A DNA stretch of 64,000 nt, taken from the NCBI GenBank assembly GCA_964640955.1, contig CAZXJI010000013.1:28988-92987 (forward strand), given 5' to 3'. The notes beneath the pieces were generated by a model, which saw only the letters and a list, made by a program, of their open reading frames with translations, was not told the origin of the DNA and made no database searches. The stretch's first letter is position 1. Each line of letters opens with the position of its first letter. The translations under genes and the position numbers were made by a program. This document shows, one piece after another, positions 15,823 to 23,368 of this stretch. The DNA comes from CAXXOK01 sp964640955 (GTDB lineage Bacteria; Bacillota; Clostridia; Christensenellales; Aristaeellaceae).

Positions 15823-15849
15823 GGCTTAGGTTTGAAAGGAGATACAACA

Positions 15850-17250
15850 ATGGCTAAAGTCGGCATTACCGATACCATTCTGCGCGACGCGCACCAGAGC
15901 CAGGCCGCGACGCGCATGCGGATATCGCAAATGGAACCCGCGTTTGAAAACCTCAACAAGGTTGGCTACTATTCGCTGGAATGCTGGGGCGGCGCGACGT
16001 TCGACAGCTGCCTGCGCTTCCTCAACGAGGATCCGTGGGAGCGGCTGCGCACGATCCGCAAAGGCATTCCCGACACGAAACTGCAGATGCTCCTGCGCGG
16101 GCAGAACATCCTGGGCTACAAGCACTACGCCGACGACGTGGTGGAGTTCTTCGTCAAGAAGACCCTCGAAAACGGCATCGACATCATCCGCTGCTTCGAC
16201 GCGCTCAACGACCTGCGCAACATGGAAACGGCCGTGAAGGCCACCAAGAAGTACAAGGGCACCGCCGAAGTCGCCATGAGCTACACCATCAGCCCCGTGC
16301 ATACCGAAGATTACTTCGTCAAGCTCGCCGCGGACATCGCCGAGATGGGCGCGGACATCATCTGCATTAAGGATATGGCCAACCTCCTCCTGCCGTACGC
16401 CGCCTACAGCCTGGTCAAGCGCCTGAAGGCGGAGACCGGTCTGCCGATCGTGCTGCATACGCACGACACCACCGGCACCGGCGCCATGACGCTGCTCAAG
16501 GCCATCGAGGCGGGCGTGGACGTGGTGGATACGGCGCTGAGCCCCCTGGGCGGCGGCACGGCGCAGCCGCCTACGGAATCGATCGTGGCGACGCTGCAGG
16601 GCACCGAGTACGACACCGGGCTGGACCTGAAGCTGCTGGTGGAGTTGGCCGGCTACTTCCGCGGCGTGGCGGCGGAGCTGACCAAGGAAGGCTTCCGCGA
16701 TCCGGGCCGCGTGCTGGCGACCGATGTGAACACCCTGCTCTACCAGGTGCCCGGCGGAATGCTGAGCAACCTGATCAACCAGCTCAAGCAGGCCAACGCC
16801 ATGAACAAGTATTACGACGTGCTCGCCGAGGTGCCGCGCGTGCGCAAGGACTTCGGCTATCCGCCGCTGGTGACCCCCACCAGCCAGATCGTGGGCACGC
16901 AGGCCGTGATGAACATCCTCTCCGGCGAACGCTACAAGATGGTCACCAAGGAATCCAAGGCGCTGCTGCGCGGCGAATACGGCCGCCTGCCCGCGCCGGT
17001 GGACGAGAAGGTTCGCAAGAAGGTCATCGGCGACGAGCCGGTCATCACCCACCGCCCCGCGGACGATATCCCGCCCGAGCTGGACAAGTACCGCGAAGAG
17101 ATCCGCGACTACTACCAGCAGGAGGAGGACGTGCTGAGCTACGCGCTGTTCCCGCAGGTGGCGCTGAAGTACTTCCAGTACCGGCAGGCCAAGCAGCTCA
17201 AGGTGGACAGCACCATGCTGGACAAAGACGAAAAGACCATGCCGGTGTAA
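15850..17250 (+). CDS. Oxaloacetate/pyruvate carboxyltransferase (OadA or transcarboxylase 5S type), without biotin domain
   Basis: A 466-residue protein of the HMGL/OadA barrel family. It begins GITDTILRDAHQSQAATRMR, the diagnostic metal and substrate segment of OadA, pyruvate carboxylase and transcarboxylase 5S. ALNDLRN, ICIKDMANLLLP (carboxy-accepting Lys region) and LHTHDTTGTG with the metal-binding His pair follow. The C-terminal conserved region contains PGGMLSNLINQL. There is no biotinyl domain, so it must use the separate carrier. Start 15850 has AAAGGAGAT at the right distance. It exchanges carboxyl groups between oxaloacetate and biotin; whether toward decarboxylation or transcarboxylation cannot be told. 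Confidence 0.92.
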   Translation: MAKVGITDTILRDAHQSQAATRMRISQMEPAFENLNKVGYYSLECWGGATFDSCLRFLNEDPWERLRTIRKGIPDTKLQMLLRGQNILGYKHYADDVVEFFVKKTLENGIDIIRCFDALNDLRNMETAVKATKKYKGTAEVAMSYTISPVHTEDYFVKLAADIAEMGADIICIKDMANLLLPYAAYSLVKRLKAETGLPIVLHTHDTTGTGAMTLLKAIEAGVDVVDTALSPLGGGTAQPPTESIVATLQGTEYDTGLDLKLLVELAGYFRGVAAELTKEGFRDPGRVLATDVNTLLYQVPGGMLSNLINQLKQANAMNKYYDVLAEVPRVRKDFGYPPLVTPTSQIVGTQAVMNILSGERYKMVTKESKALLRGEYGRLPAPVDEKVRKKVIGDEPVITHRPADDIPPELDKYREEIRDYYQQEEDVLSYALFPQVALKYFQYRQAKQLKVDSTMLDKDEKTMPV

Positions 17251-17290
17251 GCGGATCGCTTTTAACGCAGATTGGGCTTTTAAGGCAAGC

Positions 17291-17325
17291 TGGAGGGAGC
17301 CCGCTCAGACGGCGGGTTCCCTTTA
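17291..17325 (+). terminator. Terminator after the decarboxylase operon
   Basis: GGGAGCCCGC and GGCGGGTTCCC pair around TCAGAC; the following CTTTAC is a weak T tract. Confidence 0.6.
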
Positions 17326-17350
17326 CGTATGCCGGTGGGGTATGTATAAT
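17322..17350 (+). promoter_or_regulatory. Promoter of the alcohol dehydrogenase gene
   Basis: TTTACG (17322-17327), 17 bp, TATAAT (17345-17350), about 40 bp before the ATG. Confidence 0.65.
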
Positions 17351-17391
17351 GGATACCGTAGCGAAACGCGTCAGCAAAGGAGCGACAGCCA

Positions 17392-18561
17392 ATGATCGAT
17401 TTTGTTTTCCAGAACCCGGCGAAAATCATTTTCGGCAGGGACGCCCTCTCCCATTTGGGTGGGGAAGCGTTGCAATACGGCCGCAAGGCGCTTCTGGTGT
17501 ACGGCGGCGGCAGCGTAAAGCGCATCGGGCTTTACGATCAGGTTACGGCGATCCTGCAGGAGAACGGCATTCAGGTGTGGGAGCTGCCCGGCATCGTGCC
17601 CAACCCGCGCCTCGCGCGCGTGCGCGAGGGCATCGACATTTGCCGGCGCGAGGGTGTCGGGCTGGTGCTGGCGCTGGGCGGCGGCAGCGTGATCGACACG
17701 GCCAAGGGCATCGTGAACGGCGTGCCGGATAACGGCGATGTGTGGGACTTCTACGTGGGCAAGCGTATGCCGGGCAGGACGCTTCCCATGGGGGTGATCC
17801 TCACCCTGCCGGCGGCGGGCAGCGAAATGAGCTATTCCTCCGTGATCACCAACGAGGACGGAATGCTCAAGCGCGGCTACAATTCCATCACCAACGTGCC
17901 GACCTTCTCCATCATGAACCCCGAATGGTCGTTCACCCTGCCGCCCTACCAGACGGCCTGCGGCTGCGTGGACATCATGGCGCACATGATGGAAAGGTAC
18001 TTTACCCGCGTCGAACACGTGGAGCTGACCGACCGGCTGATTGCCGCCGGGATGAAAACCGTGCTGCACAACGCGCCCGTCGTGATGGCACACCCGACGG
18101 ATTACGACGCGCGCGCCGAAATCATGTGGGCGGGAACGCTGGCGCACAACACCTACCTGCAGACCGGGCGCATCGGGGACTGGGGCAGCCACAAGGTGGA
18201 ACACGAGCTGAGCGCCGAGTACGATATTGCCCACGGCGCGGGCCTGGCCATCGTATTCCCGGCATGGATGAAGTACGCGATCCGGCAGTACCCCAAGAAG
18301 CTCGCCCAGTTCGCCACGGAGATTTTCGACGTTCCCGCCGCCTTCGGTGACGGAACCGCGACGGCGCTGGAGGGCGTAAGGCGGCTGGAAGCCTTCTACA
18401 AAACGCTCGATATGCCCACGCGCCTGAGCGAGGCGGGGATCACCGACCTGGACGCCCGGAAGCTCGCCGCGCGCGCCCTGCCCGACGAAAACGCTTCGAC
18501 CGGCGCGTATATCCGGCTGTACCGGGAGGATATCGAGGCGATCTTCAAGCTGGCGGAGTGA
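17392..18561 (+). CDS. Iron-containing alcohol dehydrogenase (butanol dehydrogenase type)
   Basis: A 389-residue group III alcohol dehydrogenase. The N-terminus DFVFQNPAKIIFGRDAL and the nucleotide-binding GGGSVKRIGLYD and LALGGGSVIDTAKGI are typical of the NAD(P)H-dependent butanol dehydrogenase branch (BdhA/YqhD). The metal ligands lie in CVDIMAHMMERYF near residue 190 and VEHELSAEYDIAHGAGLAI near 268, with the conserved His residues present. It reduces aldehydes to alcohols in the cytoplasm, probably for redox balance in fermentation. It has its own promoter and is followed by a long inverted repeat rather than a normal terminator. Confidence 0.94.
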   Translation: MIDFVFQNPAKIIFGRDALSHLGGEALQYGRKALLVYGGGSVKRIGLYDQVTAILQENGIQVWELPGIVPNPRLARVREGIDICRREGVGLVLALGGGSVIDTAKGIVNGVPDNGDVWDFYVGKRMPGRTLPMGVILTLPAAGSEMSYSSVITNEDGMLKRGYNSITNVPTFSIMNPEWSFTLPPYQTACGCVDIMAHMMERYFTRVEHVELTDRLIAAGMKTVLHNAPVVMAHPTDYDARAEIMWAGTLAHNTYLQTGRIGDWGSHKVEHELSAEYDIAHGAGLAIVFPAWMKYAIRQYPKKLAQFATEIFDVPAAFGDGTATALEGVRRLEAFYKTLDMPTRLSEAGITDLDARKLAARALPDENASTGAYIRLYREDIEAIFKLAE

Positions 18562-18584
18562 GCGCACATGACCTGTAAGGCAGA

Positions 18585-18612
18585 GCCGCCCGCGCCAAAC
18601 GGCGCGGGCGGC
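18585..18612. terminator. Perfect 12-bp GC hairpin after adh
   Basis: GCCGCCCGCGCC (18585-18596), loop AAAC, GGCGCGGGCGGC (18601-18612). No T-run follows. Confidence 0.5.
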
Positions 18613-18614
18613 CG

Positions 18615-18741
18615 CAGCCTGCCCAAAAAGCCCAATCTGCGGTGTCAGCTGCGGGATGGCAAGGAATATCACTTACGAACGAGTAAGCTCAATTCCTTGC
18701 CACCCTTGCTTCCTAGCATCTCGGGCCTTTTGGGCAGGCTG
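18615..18741. repeat. Nested inverted-repeat element between convergent genes
   Basis: Outer arms of 19 bp with one mismatch (18615-18633 and 18723-18741, reading CAGCCTGCCCAAAA... outward-in) enclose about 90 bp. Inside is a second perfect pair, GGCAAGGAAT (18658-18667) with ATTCCTTGCC (18692-18701), which itself encloses CTTAC/GTAAG. There is no coding frame and no T-run. It resembles a small miniature inverted-repeat element or a structured RNA and could act as a two-way transcription stop between the convergent adh and DUF4230 genes. Confidence 0.6.
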
Positions 18742-18763
18742 ACAACGTGCCTGCAAAAACCGG

Positions 18764-19504
18764 TTACGTCGCCGCGGGCGTGGGCGTCGCGGCGGTTTCC
18801 GCCGTGTCGATCGTCTCCGCCGCGGCGAGGCCGTCATCCCGGATTACCGTGATGGTGCAGGTGACACCGTCCCGGCTGGCGGCCGCGATGTTGGCAAACA
18901 GGGAATCCATGCTGCTTACCGTTGCCTGCCAAGCCGCGTCCAGGTATTCCTGCTTGGCGGCGCACTCGTCATAAAGCTTCTCTTCGATCTCGTTTTTGAT
19001 TTCGGAATAGCGCTCCGGCGTCAGCGGATAGAGCCAGTCGATTTTCTGCACCTGATCCTCGTCCACGGTCAGCTTGTAGTACGAGGCTTTCGGCGAGGGG
19101 AGCCGCACCACGATGGTGTCGCTCGCCACGTCCACGCTCACGTCCGCCAGGCTCAGGTCCACGGAGAAGCTCAGCGAGAAGGAGTACGGAATGGTCACCT
19201 TCTGCACTGTGCCCAGAATCCACGCGTCCTGGGAGACGGTCTCCTGCCCGGTGAGGGTGGTCTGGTACACGACCAGCTCGTTTTTCTCCTCCATTTCTTC
19301 GCTGAAGCGCTCGCTGACCCAAGTGGTGTTGCCGTCGCCGAAGAAGCGGCGGTACAGATCGGGGCCGTAGCGGATGGCCAGAAATGCGATCGCCAGGCAG
19401 AGGAGCAGCAAAATCAGCCGCTTGAGAAAACGCAGCGGCCTGAACCTGCGCCGCCGGGGAGGCGGATAGGCTTCCGGGTTGGGGTTGGGGGGCGGTTGAC
19501 GCAT
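18764..19504 (-). CDS. DUF4230-like membrane-anchored protein
   Basis: A 246-residue protein. The first 25 residues are Pro/Arg-rich, then one membrane helix (about 27-45, LILLLLCLAIAFLAIRYG). The outside part contains ELVVYQTTLTGQETV, a beta-rich segment VTIPYSFSLSFSVDLSLADVS, and a helix that ends with Ala/Thr/Pro repeats. This order matches DUF4230 proteins, whose role is unknown. The ATG at 19504 was picked because AAAGGATG lies upstream; a longer version would add 29 residues without a ribosome site. It follows a 58-residue membrane protein gene on the same strand. Confidence 0.7.
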   Translation of the reverse strand: MRQPPPNPNPEAYPPPRRRRFRPLRFLKRLILLLLCLAIAFLAIRYGPDLYRRFFGDGNTTWVSERFSEEMEEKNELVVYQTTLTGQETVSQDAWILGTVQKVTIPYSFSLSFSVDLSLADVSVDVASDTIVVRLPSPKASYYKLTVDEDQVQKIDWLYPLTPERYSEIKNEIEEKLYDECAAKQEYLDAAWQATVSSMDSLFANIAAASRDGVTCTITVIRDDGLAAAETIDTAETAATPTPAAT

Positions 19505-19581
19505 GCGGCGGTCACATCCTTTCCACAGGGCGCCCGCAGGGGGCGTGCCGCGTCGGGTTTCCCGGCGGTTCGCCGGGCGGG

Positions 19582-19758
19582 CTACAGCCACTTGCCGATT
19601 TCGATAAACAGCAATACGAGCAGCCGCTCCAGCACGTAGGCCGTCGCCAGGGCGCCCGCGATCATCAGATAACCGCGGAAAAAGCGGCCTGCCCTTCCAC
19701 GCCGCTTGCCGTGGCGCGGCTCGCGGGGCGGTTCGGGCGGACGATGGGCGTTTTCCAT
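19582..19758 (-). CDS. Small single-helix membrane protein
   Basis: A 58-residue protein with a basic, Pro-rich N-terminus (MENAHRPPEPPREPRHGKRR) and one C-terminal membrane helix (about 32-54, GYLMIAGALATAYVLERLLV). AAGGAGG sits 8 bp before the ATG. It lies 77 bp ahead of the DUF4230-like gene, whose N-terminus has the same Pro/Arg plan, so the pair are likely co-expressed. I do not recognise the family. Confidence 0.65.
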   Translation of the reverse strand: MENAHRPPEPPREPRHGKRRGRAGRFFRGYLMIAGALATAYVLERLLVLLFIEIGKWL

Positions 19759-19892
19759 ACCGACAACCTCCTTGCCGTCCGGGTATCCATTCAATACACG
19801 TTCGAACGGCCGAAATTCATCCCTACAGTATTCGCGGCCCGCTCCGCCCAAACCTCTTTTCAGCGGCAAAGGGCGGCGCGCCCATGTTTTTC

Positions 19893-19921
19893 TTGTATTG
19901 AGGGCACGATGCGGTTATACT
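19893..19921 (+). promoter_or_regulatory. Promoter of the BTAD regulator gene
   Basis: TTGTAT (19893-19898), 17 bp, TATACT (19916-19921), about 100 bp before the ATG at 20020. The rest of the 19759-20019 gap shows nothing more. Confidence 0.6.
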
Positions 19922-20019
19922 GTTTCCATAAAGGCAGACGTGAAGGGTATTTGTTCAGCGGTTACCTAGGGAGAGCTTTCGAAACGAGCCGTTTACGGGC
20001 CGCAAGCAAGGAGCGACGC

Positions 20020-21279
20020 ATGGCCGATCAGATTCGCATCCGCATGTTCGGCGGTTTCAGCCTGTTCGTGAACGACGGGTGCTGCGACCGCGTGCTCGCG
20101 AAAGCCAGGAAGGGCACGTCGCTTTGGCAGTACCTGATCCTCAGGCAGGGCGACGCGGTGAAAAACGAGCGGCTCATCGAAACGCTCTGGCCCAGAGAGG
20201 AAAACGCGAACCCTGAAAACGCCTTAAAAACCCTCGTCAGCCGCTACCGCGCCCTGCTCAACGAATGCGCCGAAGGGCTGGGCGGCTCCATCGTTTCCGA
20301 CCACGGCGGGTATCGCTTCCGGCTCCTGCCGGAGATGACGGTGGACCTCTACGAGTTCGAACGCCTGGAAACCGAACTGGAGGGCCGGGGTACGCTGACC
20401 GCGGAAACCGAAGCGCTTTTCGGCAAAGCCATCTCCCTGTACGCGGGCGACCTGCTTTGCGGCGACCACCGGGAGGACTGGGCCGTCAGCCGCACCGAAA
20501 GCCTGCACGGGCGCTACATCCGCATCGTGTATGCCTATCTGACGCTGCTTAAAAAGGCGGAGCGCTACGAGGAGATTATCCGGCAATGCCGCGTCGCGCT
20601 GGAAAACGATCCCCTTGACGAGCGGCTGCAGCTGGAGCTTTTGCAGGCGCTGACGAAAACCGGCCGCAGCGACGAGGCGGCGATGCAGTACCGACACCTG
20701 TCCGGCATGCACTTTCCCCATCTGGGCGACCAAACGGTGGAGACGCCGCAGGACTTTTACCGGCAGATTATCCAGGCGGGGGATACGCTGGACATCAACC
20801 TGGATACCATCCGCGAGGAGCTGATGGACTTCAGCGCCTCCCACGGCGCCTACGAGTGCGAGTACGCCATCTTCCGCGAAATTTACAACCTGCAGGTTCG
20901 AAACCTGGAACGCCTGGGATCGAGCATCTTTCTGGCGGTGGTCATGCTGTCGGGAACGGATGGCCGGCCGCTCGCGCCGCCGGAACTGATGCGGATGATG
21001 GACGGACTGAGCGAGGTGCTGCGCGGGAACCTTCGTAAAGGCGATACGCTCACGCGGTTCAGGCCCTCGCAGTACGCCCTGCTCCTGCCGACCGTCAGCA
21101 CCGAAAACGGGCATCTGGTCATGGAGCGTCTGAAGCGGGCCTTCTACCGGCGTTTCCCCGACGCGGGCGTGATGTTCAACTATCGCCTGGGCCCGCTCTA
21201 TTCCAGCGAAAACGCGCCCCACAGACGCACGGCGGCCGAATACGCCTCCCTGCGAAACAAACCGCCGCAAAAAAGCTGA
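20020..21279 (+). CDS. SARP/BTAD-type transcriptional regulator with a degenerate GGDEF-like C-terminus
   Basis: A 419-residue protein. Residues 1-100 are an OmpR-like winged helix (IRMFGGFSLFV... LIETLWPREENANPENALKTLVSRYR). Residues 110-250 are the bacterial transcriptional activator domain, a helical repeat (AISLYAGDLLCGDHREDWAVSR; ALENDPLDERLQLELLQAL). The C-terminal part, about 295-400, aligns by pattern with a diguanylate cyclase fold, but the place of GGDEF reads RPSQY in FRPSQYALLLP, so catalysis is unlikely. It may sense a nucleotide or just dimerise. AAGGAG precedes the ATG. Targets are unknown; the divergent DUF4230 pair and the following trxA are neighbours. Confidence 0.85.
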   Translation: MADQIRIRMFGGFSLFVNDGCCDRVLAKARKGTSLWQYLILRQGDAVKNERLIETLWPREENANPENALKTLVSRYRALLNECAEGLGGSIVSDHGGYRFRLLPEMTVDLYEFERLETELEGRGTLTAETEALFGKAISLYAGDLLCGDHREDWAVSRTESLHGRYIRIVYAYLTLLKKAERYEEIIRQCRVALENDPLDERLQLELLQALTKTGRSDEAAMQYRHLSGMHFPHLGDQTVETPQDFYRQIIQAGDTLDINLDTIREELMDFSASHGAYECEYAIFREIYNLQVRNLERLGSSIFLAVVMLSGTDGRPLAPPELMRMMDGLSEVLRGNLRKGDTLTRFRPSQYALLLPTVSTENGHLVMERLKRAFYRRFPDAGVMFNYRLGPLYSSENAPHRRTAAEYASLRNKPPQKS

Positions 21280-21357
21280 AATCTCTGCGGGACGTGTTTC
21301 ACCCCTCCGCAGCGGGGGTATAACAATATCGGTTCCCAATGAAAGGAGGAAATCACA

Positions 21358-21666
21358 ATGGCAGTGATTAAACTTACGAAGGCGAATTTTGAAACGGAAG
21401 CGCTCAAGAGCACGAAACCCGTGCTGATCGATTTTTACGCGGACTGGTGCGGCCCCTGCAAGATGGTCAGCCCTCTGGTGGACGAGCTTGCCGAGGAAAG
21501 CGACGCGTACAAGGTCGGCAAGGTGAACGTGGACGAGTCTCCCGAACTGGCCGCCAAGTACGGCGTTATGAGCATCCCCACCCTGATCGTGCTCAAGGAC
21601 GGCAAGGTGGCCCAGCAGGCCATCGGCGCGCGCGGCAAGGAAGCCATCCGCCGGATGATCGGCTGA
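21358..21666 (+). CDS. trxA: Thioredoxin
   Basis: A 102-residue cytoplasmic thiol-disulfide reductant. The active site WCGPCK carries Cys31 and Cys34. VNVDESPELAAKYGVMSIPTLIVLKDGK includes the cis-Pro loop. The length is standard. AAAGGAGG is placed well before the ATG. It sits between the BTAD regulator and the S-adenosylhomocysteinase gene, with its own terminator. Confidence 0.97.
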   Translation: MAVIKLTKANFETEALKSTKPVLIDFYADWCGPCKMVSPLVDELAEESDAYKVGKVNVDESPELAAKYGVMSIPTLIVLKDGKVAQQAIGARGKEAIRRMIG

Positions 21667-21746
21667 CGCTTCCGCAGGCGGGTTTCCTCCTGCCTGGGGC
21701 GAACGGCGGATTTTGACGCGGTACGCCCCGCAGATAAAAGAATATC

Positions 21747-21779
21747 AAAACCCGGTCGCGAACTTCACGGCCGGGTTTT
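21747..21779. terminator. Terminator after trxA
   Basis: AAAACCCGG (21747-21755) pairs with CCGGGTTTT (21771-21779). A and T runs on both sides make it usable in both directions. Confidence 0.8.
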
Positions 21780-21796
21780 AGCACGCCCATTTCCGG

Positions 21797-21826
21797 TTGG
21801 CGCCGGGCGGCTCTTTTTGTTATAAT
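21797..21826 (+). promoter_or_regulatory. Promoter of ahcY
   Basis: TTGGCG (21797-21802), 18 bp, TATAAT (21821-21826), 33 bp before the ATG. Confidence 0.7.
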
Positions 21827-21858
21827 AGGGCGAGGAGAGAGAAAACGGAGGGAACGGT

Positions 21859-23097
21859 ATGGAATCGATCCTACGCGACGCGGCGCTCGCGCCGTCGGGC
21901 AGGCAGAAAATCGAATGGGTGAAACGGCATATGCCGGTGTTGGGCGGCATCGAGGCGGAATTCTTACGCGACAAGCCCTTCAAGGGGCTCAAAGCGGCGA
22001 TCTGCATCCATCTGGAGGCCAAGACCGCCTATCTGGCGCAGGTGCTTAACATGGGCGGCGCGGAGGTCTACGCGACCGGCAGCAACCCGCTGAGCACGCA
22101 GGACGACGTATGCGCCGCGTTGGCCGAAAGCGGCGTGACGGTGCTGGCGACCCACGGCTGCAACGCCGAGGATTTCCACCGCTATGAGTGCCGAGCGCTT
22201 TCCGCCTGCCCGGACCTGATCGTGGACGACGGCGGCGACCTGGTACAGATCCTGCATGAGGAGCACCCGGAATGGGCCGCGAACCTGCGCGGCGGCTGCG
22301 AGGAGACCACCACGGGCATCCTCAGGCTTCAGGCGCGGGAGCGCGCGGGCACGCTTCGCTTTCCCATGTTCAACATCAACGACGCGGACTGCAAGCATCT
22401 GTTCGACAACCGCTACGGTACGGGCCAAAGCGTGTGGGACGGCATCATGCGCACCACCAACCTGGTCGTGGCGGGCAGCACCGTGGTGGTGGGCGGCTAC
22501 GGCTGGTGCGGCAAGGGCGTCGCCATGCGCGCCAAGGGGTTGGGTGCCAAGGTGATCGTGACCGAGGTGGAGCCGGTGAAGGCCATCGAGGCCGTGATGG
22601 ACGGCTTTACGGTGCTGCCGATGGGAAGGGCGGCGGAGATCGGCGACGTCTTTATCACCGTCACGGGCTGCCGCGACGTGGTGACCCCGGAGCATATGCT
22701 CAAAATGAAGGACGGGGCGATGCTGTGCAACGCGGGGCACTTCGACGTGGAGGTAGACGCGGCGGGCCTGCGGAAGCTGGCGGTGCGGCACTTTACGGCG
22801 CGCCGGAACATCGAGGGCTACGAGCTGCCAAACGGCAACACCGTCTACCTGCTGGCGGAAGGGCGGCTGGTGAACCTCGCGGCGGGGGACGGGCACCCGG
22901 CGGAGATCATGGACATGAGCTTCGCCCTGCAGGCGCTGTGCGCGCGGCGGGTGGCCGAGCAGGGAAAGGACCTGCCCCGGGCCCTGCTTGCGGTGCCCGC
23001 CGAAATCGACGCGGAGGTCGCCTCGCGCAAGCTAACGGCGCTGGGCGTAAGCATCGACTCGCTGACGCCGGCGCAGGAACGGTATCTGCACGGTTGA
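21859..23097 (+). CDS. ahcY: S-adenosylhomocysteinase
   Basis: A 412-residue NAD-dependent enzyme that splits S-adenosylhomocysteine into adenosine and homocysteine. ICIHLEAKTAYL and YATGSNPLSTQDDV are the substrate segments. VDDGGDLVQILH carries the catalytic Asp. TTTGILRL, FDNRYGTGQSVWDGIMRTTN and the Rossmann loop VVGGYGWCGKGVAMRAKG follow. It is the shorter bacterial/archaeal-type form (about 410 residues). The ending is diverged (QERYLHG instead of a Lys/Arg-Tyr tail). It stands directly ahead of the Cys/Met leader and metNIQ, so this stretch is a sulfur amino acid block. Confidence 0.95.
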   Translation: MESILRDAALAPSGRQKIEWVKRHMPVLGGIEAEFLRDKPFKGLKAAICIHLEAKTAYLAQVLNMGGAEVYATGSNPLSTQDDVCAALAESGVTVLATHGCNAEDFHRYECRALSACPDLIVDDGGDLVQILHEEHPEWAANLRGGCEETTTGILRLQARERAGTLRFPMFNINDADCKHLFDNRYGTGQSVWDGIMRTTNLVVAGSTVVVGGYGWCGKGVAMRAKGLGAKVIVTEVEPVKAIEAVMDGFTVLPMGRAAEIGDVFITVTGCRDVVTPEHMLKMKDGAMLCNAGHFDVEVDAAGLRKLAVRHFTARRNIEGYELPNGNTVYLLAEGRLVNLAAGDGHPAEIMDMSFALQALCARRVAEQGKDLPRALLAVPAEIDAEVASRKLTALGVSIDSLTPAQERYLHG

Positions 23098-23136
23098 ACG
23101 GGCGTAATGTATACAGAGCGAAACGCTCCGTTTCGG

Positions 23137-23165
23137 TTGACAGTGAAAAAAACGCGTGGTATGAT
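23137..23165 (+). promoter_or_regulatory. Promoter of the Cys/Met leader and metNIQ
   Basis: A perfect TTGACA (23137-23142), 17 bp, TATGAT (23160-23165). Transcription would start near 23172, giving a 5' leader of nearly 200 nt before metN. Confidence 0.85.
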
Positions 23166-23207
23166 AAATGCCAATAAGGCGGCAACGCCAGGCGAGGAGG
23201 AGTCCGC

Positions 23208-23288
23208 GTGACGAACCTATGTGCCATGTCGACCAACATGATGTGCGCGTGCGATTCCAGCTCGTGCTGTTTGTGTTGCGTCGCTTAA
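23208..23288 (+). CDS. Cys/Met-rich leader peptide of a transcription attenuator
   Basis: A 26-codon frame starting at GTG, with GGAGG ending 7 bp upstream. It encodes seven Cys (positions 5, 13, 15, 20, 21, 23, 24) and, with the start, four Met (1, 7, 11, 12). Two Cys-Cys pairs sit within six codons of the stop. It ends just before two mutually exclusive hairpins and lies upstream of a methionine-type ABC transporter. The design is that of leader peptides (like trpL or his) whose translation measures charged tRNA, here for sulfur amino acids. A Cys-rich bacteriocin precursor is the alternative, but no modification genes are nearby. Confidence 0.8.
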   Translation: MTNLCAMSTNMMCACDSSSCCLCCVA

Positions 23289-23289
23289 A

Positions 23290-23310
23290 GGGTTAAAAGC
23301 TGTTAAGCCC
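23290..23310 (+). promoter_or_regulatory. Candidate antiterminator hairpin
   Basis: GGGTTAA (23290-23296) can pair with TTAAGCCC (23303-23310, one bulged G). It uses the first bases of the terminator stem, so both cannot form together. A ribosome at the leader stop codon would cover GGGTTAA; one stalled at the Cys codons would leave it free. Confidence 0.6.
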
Positions 23311-23339
23311 GCTTCGCACTGCGCGAGGCGGGCTTTTTT
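23305..23339 (+). terminator. Attenuator terminator before metN
   Basis: A 13-bp stem, AAGCCCGC (23305-23312) plus TTCGC, with GCGAG and GCGGGCTT (ending at 23335), closes on a short loop and is followed by a run of six T (23334-23339). It lies after the leader stop and before metN. Confidence 0.85.
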
Positions 23340-23368
23340 GATCGCCGGAAACGAAAGGGGACGATCCT

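Noticed and set aside
23208..23288. Cys-rich peptide as a RiPP or bacteriocin precursor
   Set aside because: No modification enzyme, protease or dedicated exporter is nearby, and the peptide is followed at once by an attenuator before a methionine-type transporter.
23098..23368. SAM riboswitch or methionine T-box before metNIQ
   Set aside because: The leader after the promoter has no T-box core and is too short for a SAM-I fold; the Cys/Met frame and two hairpins explain it.
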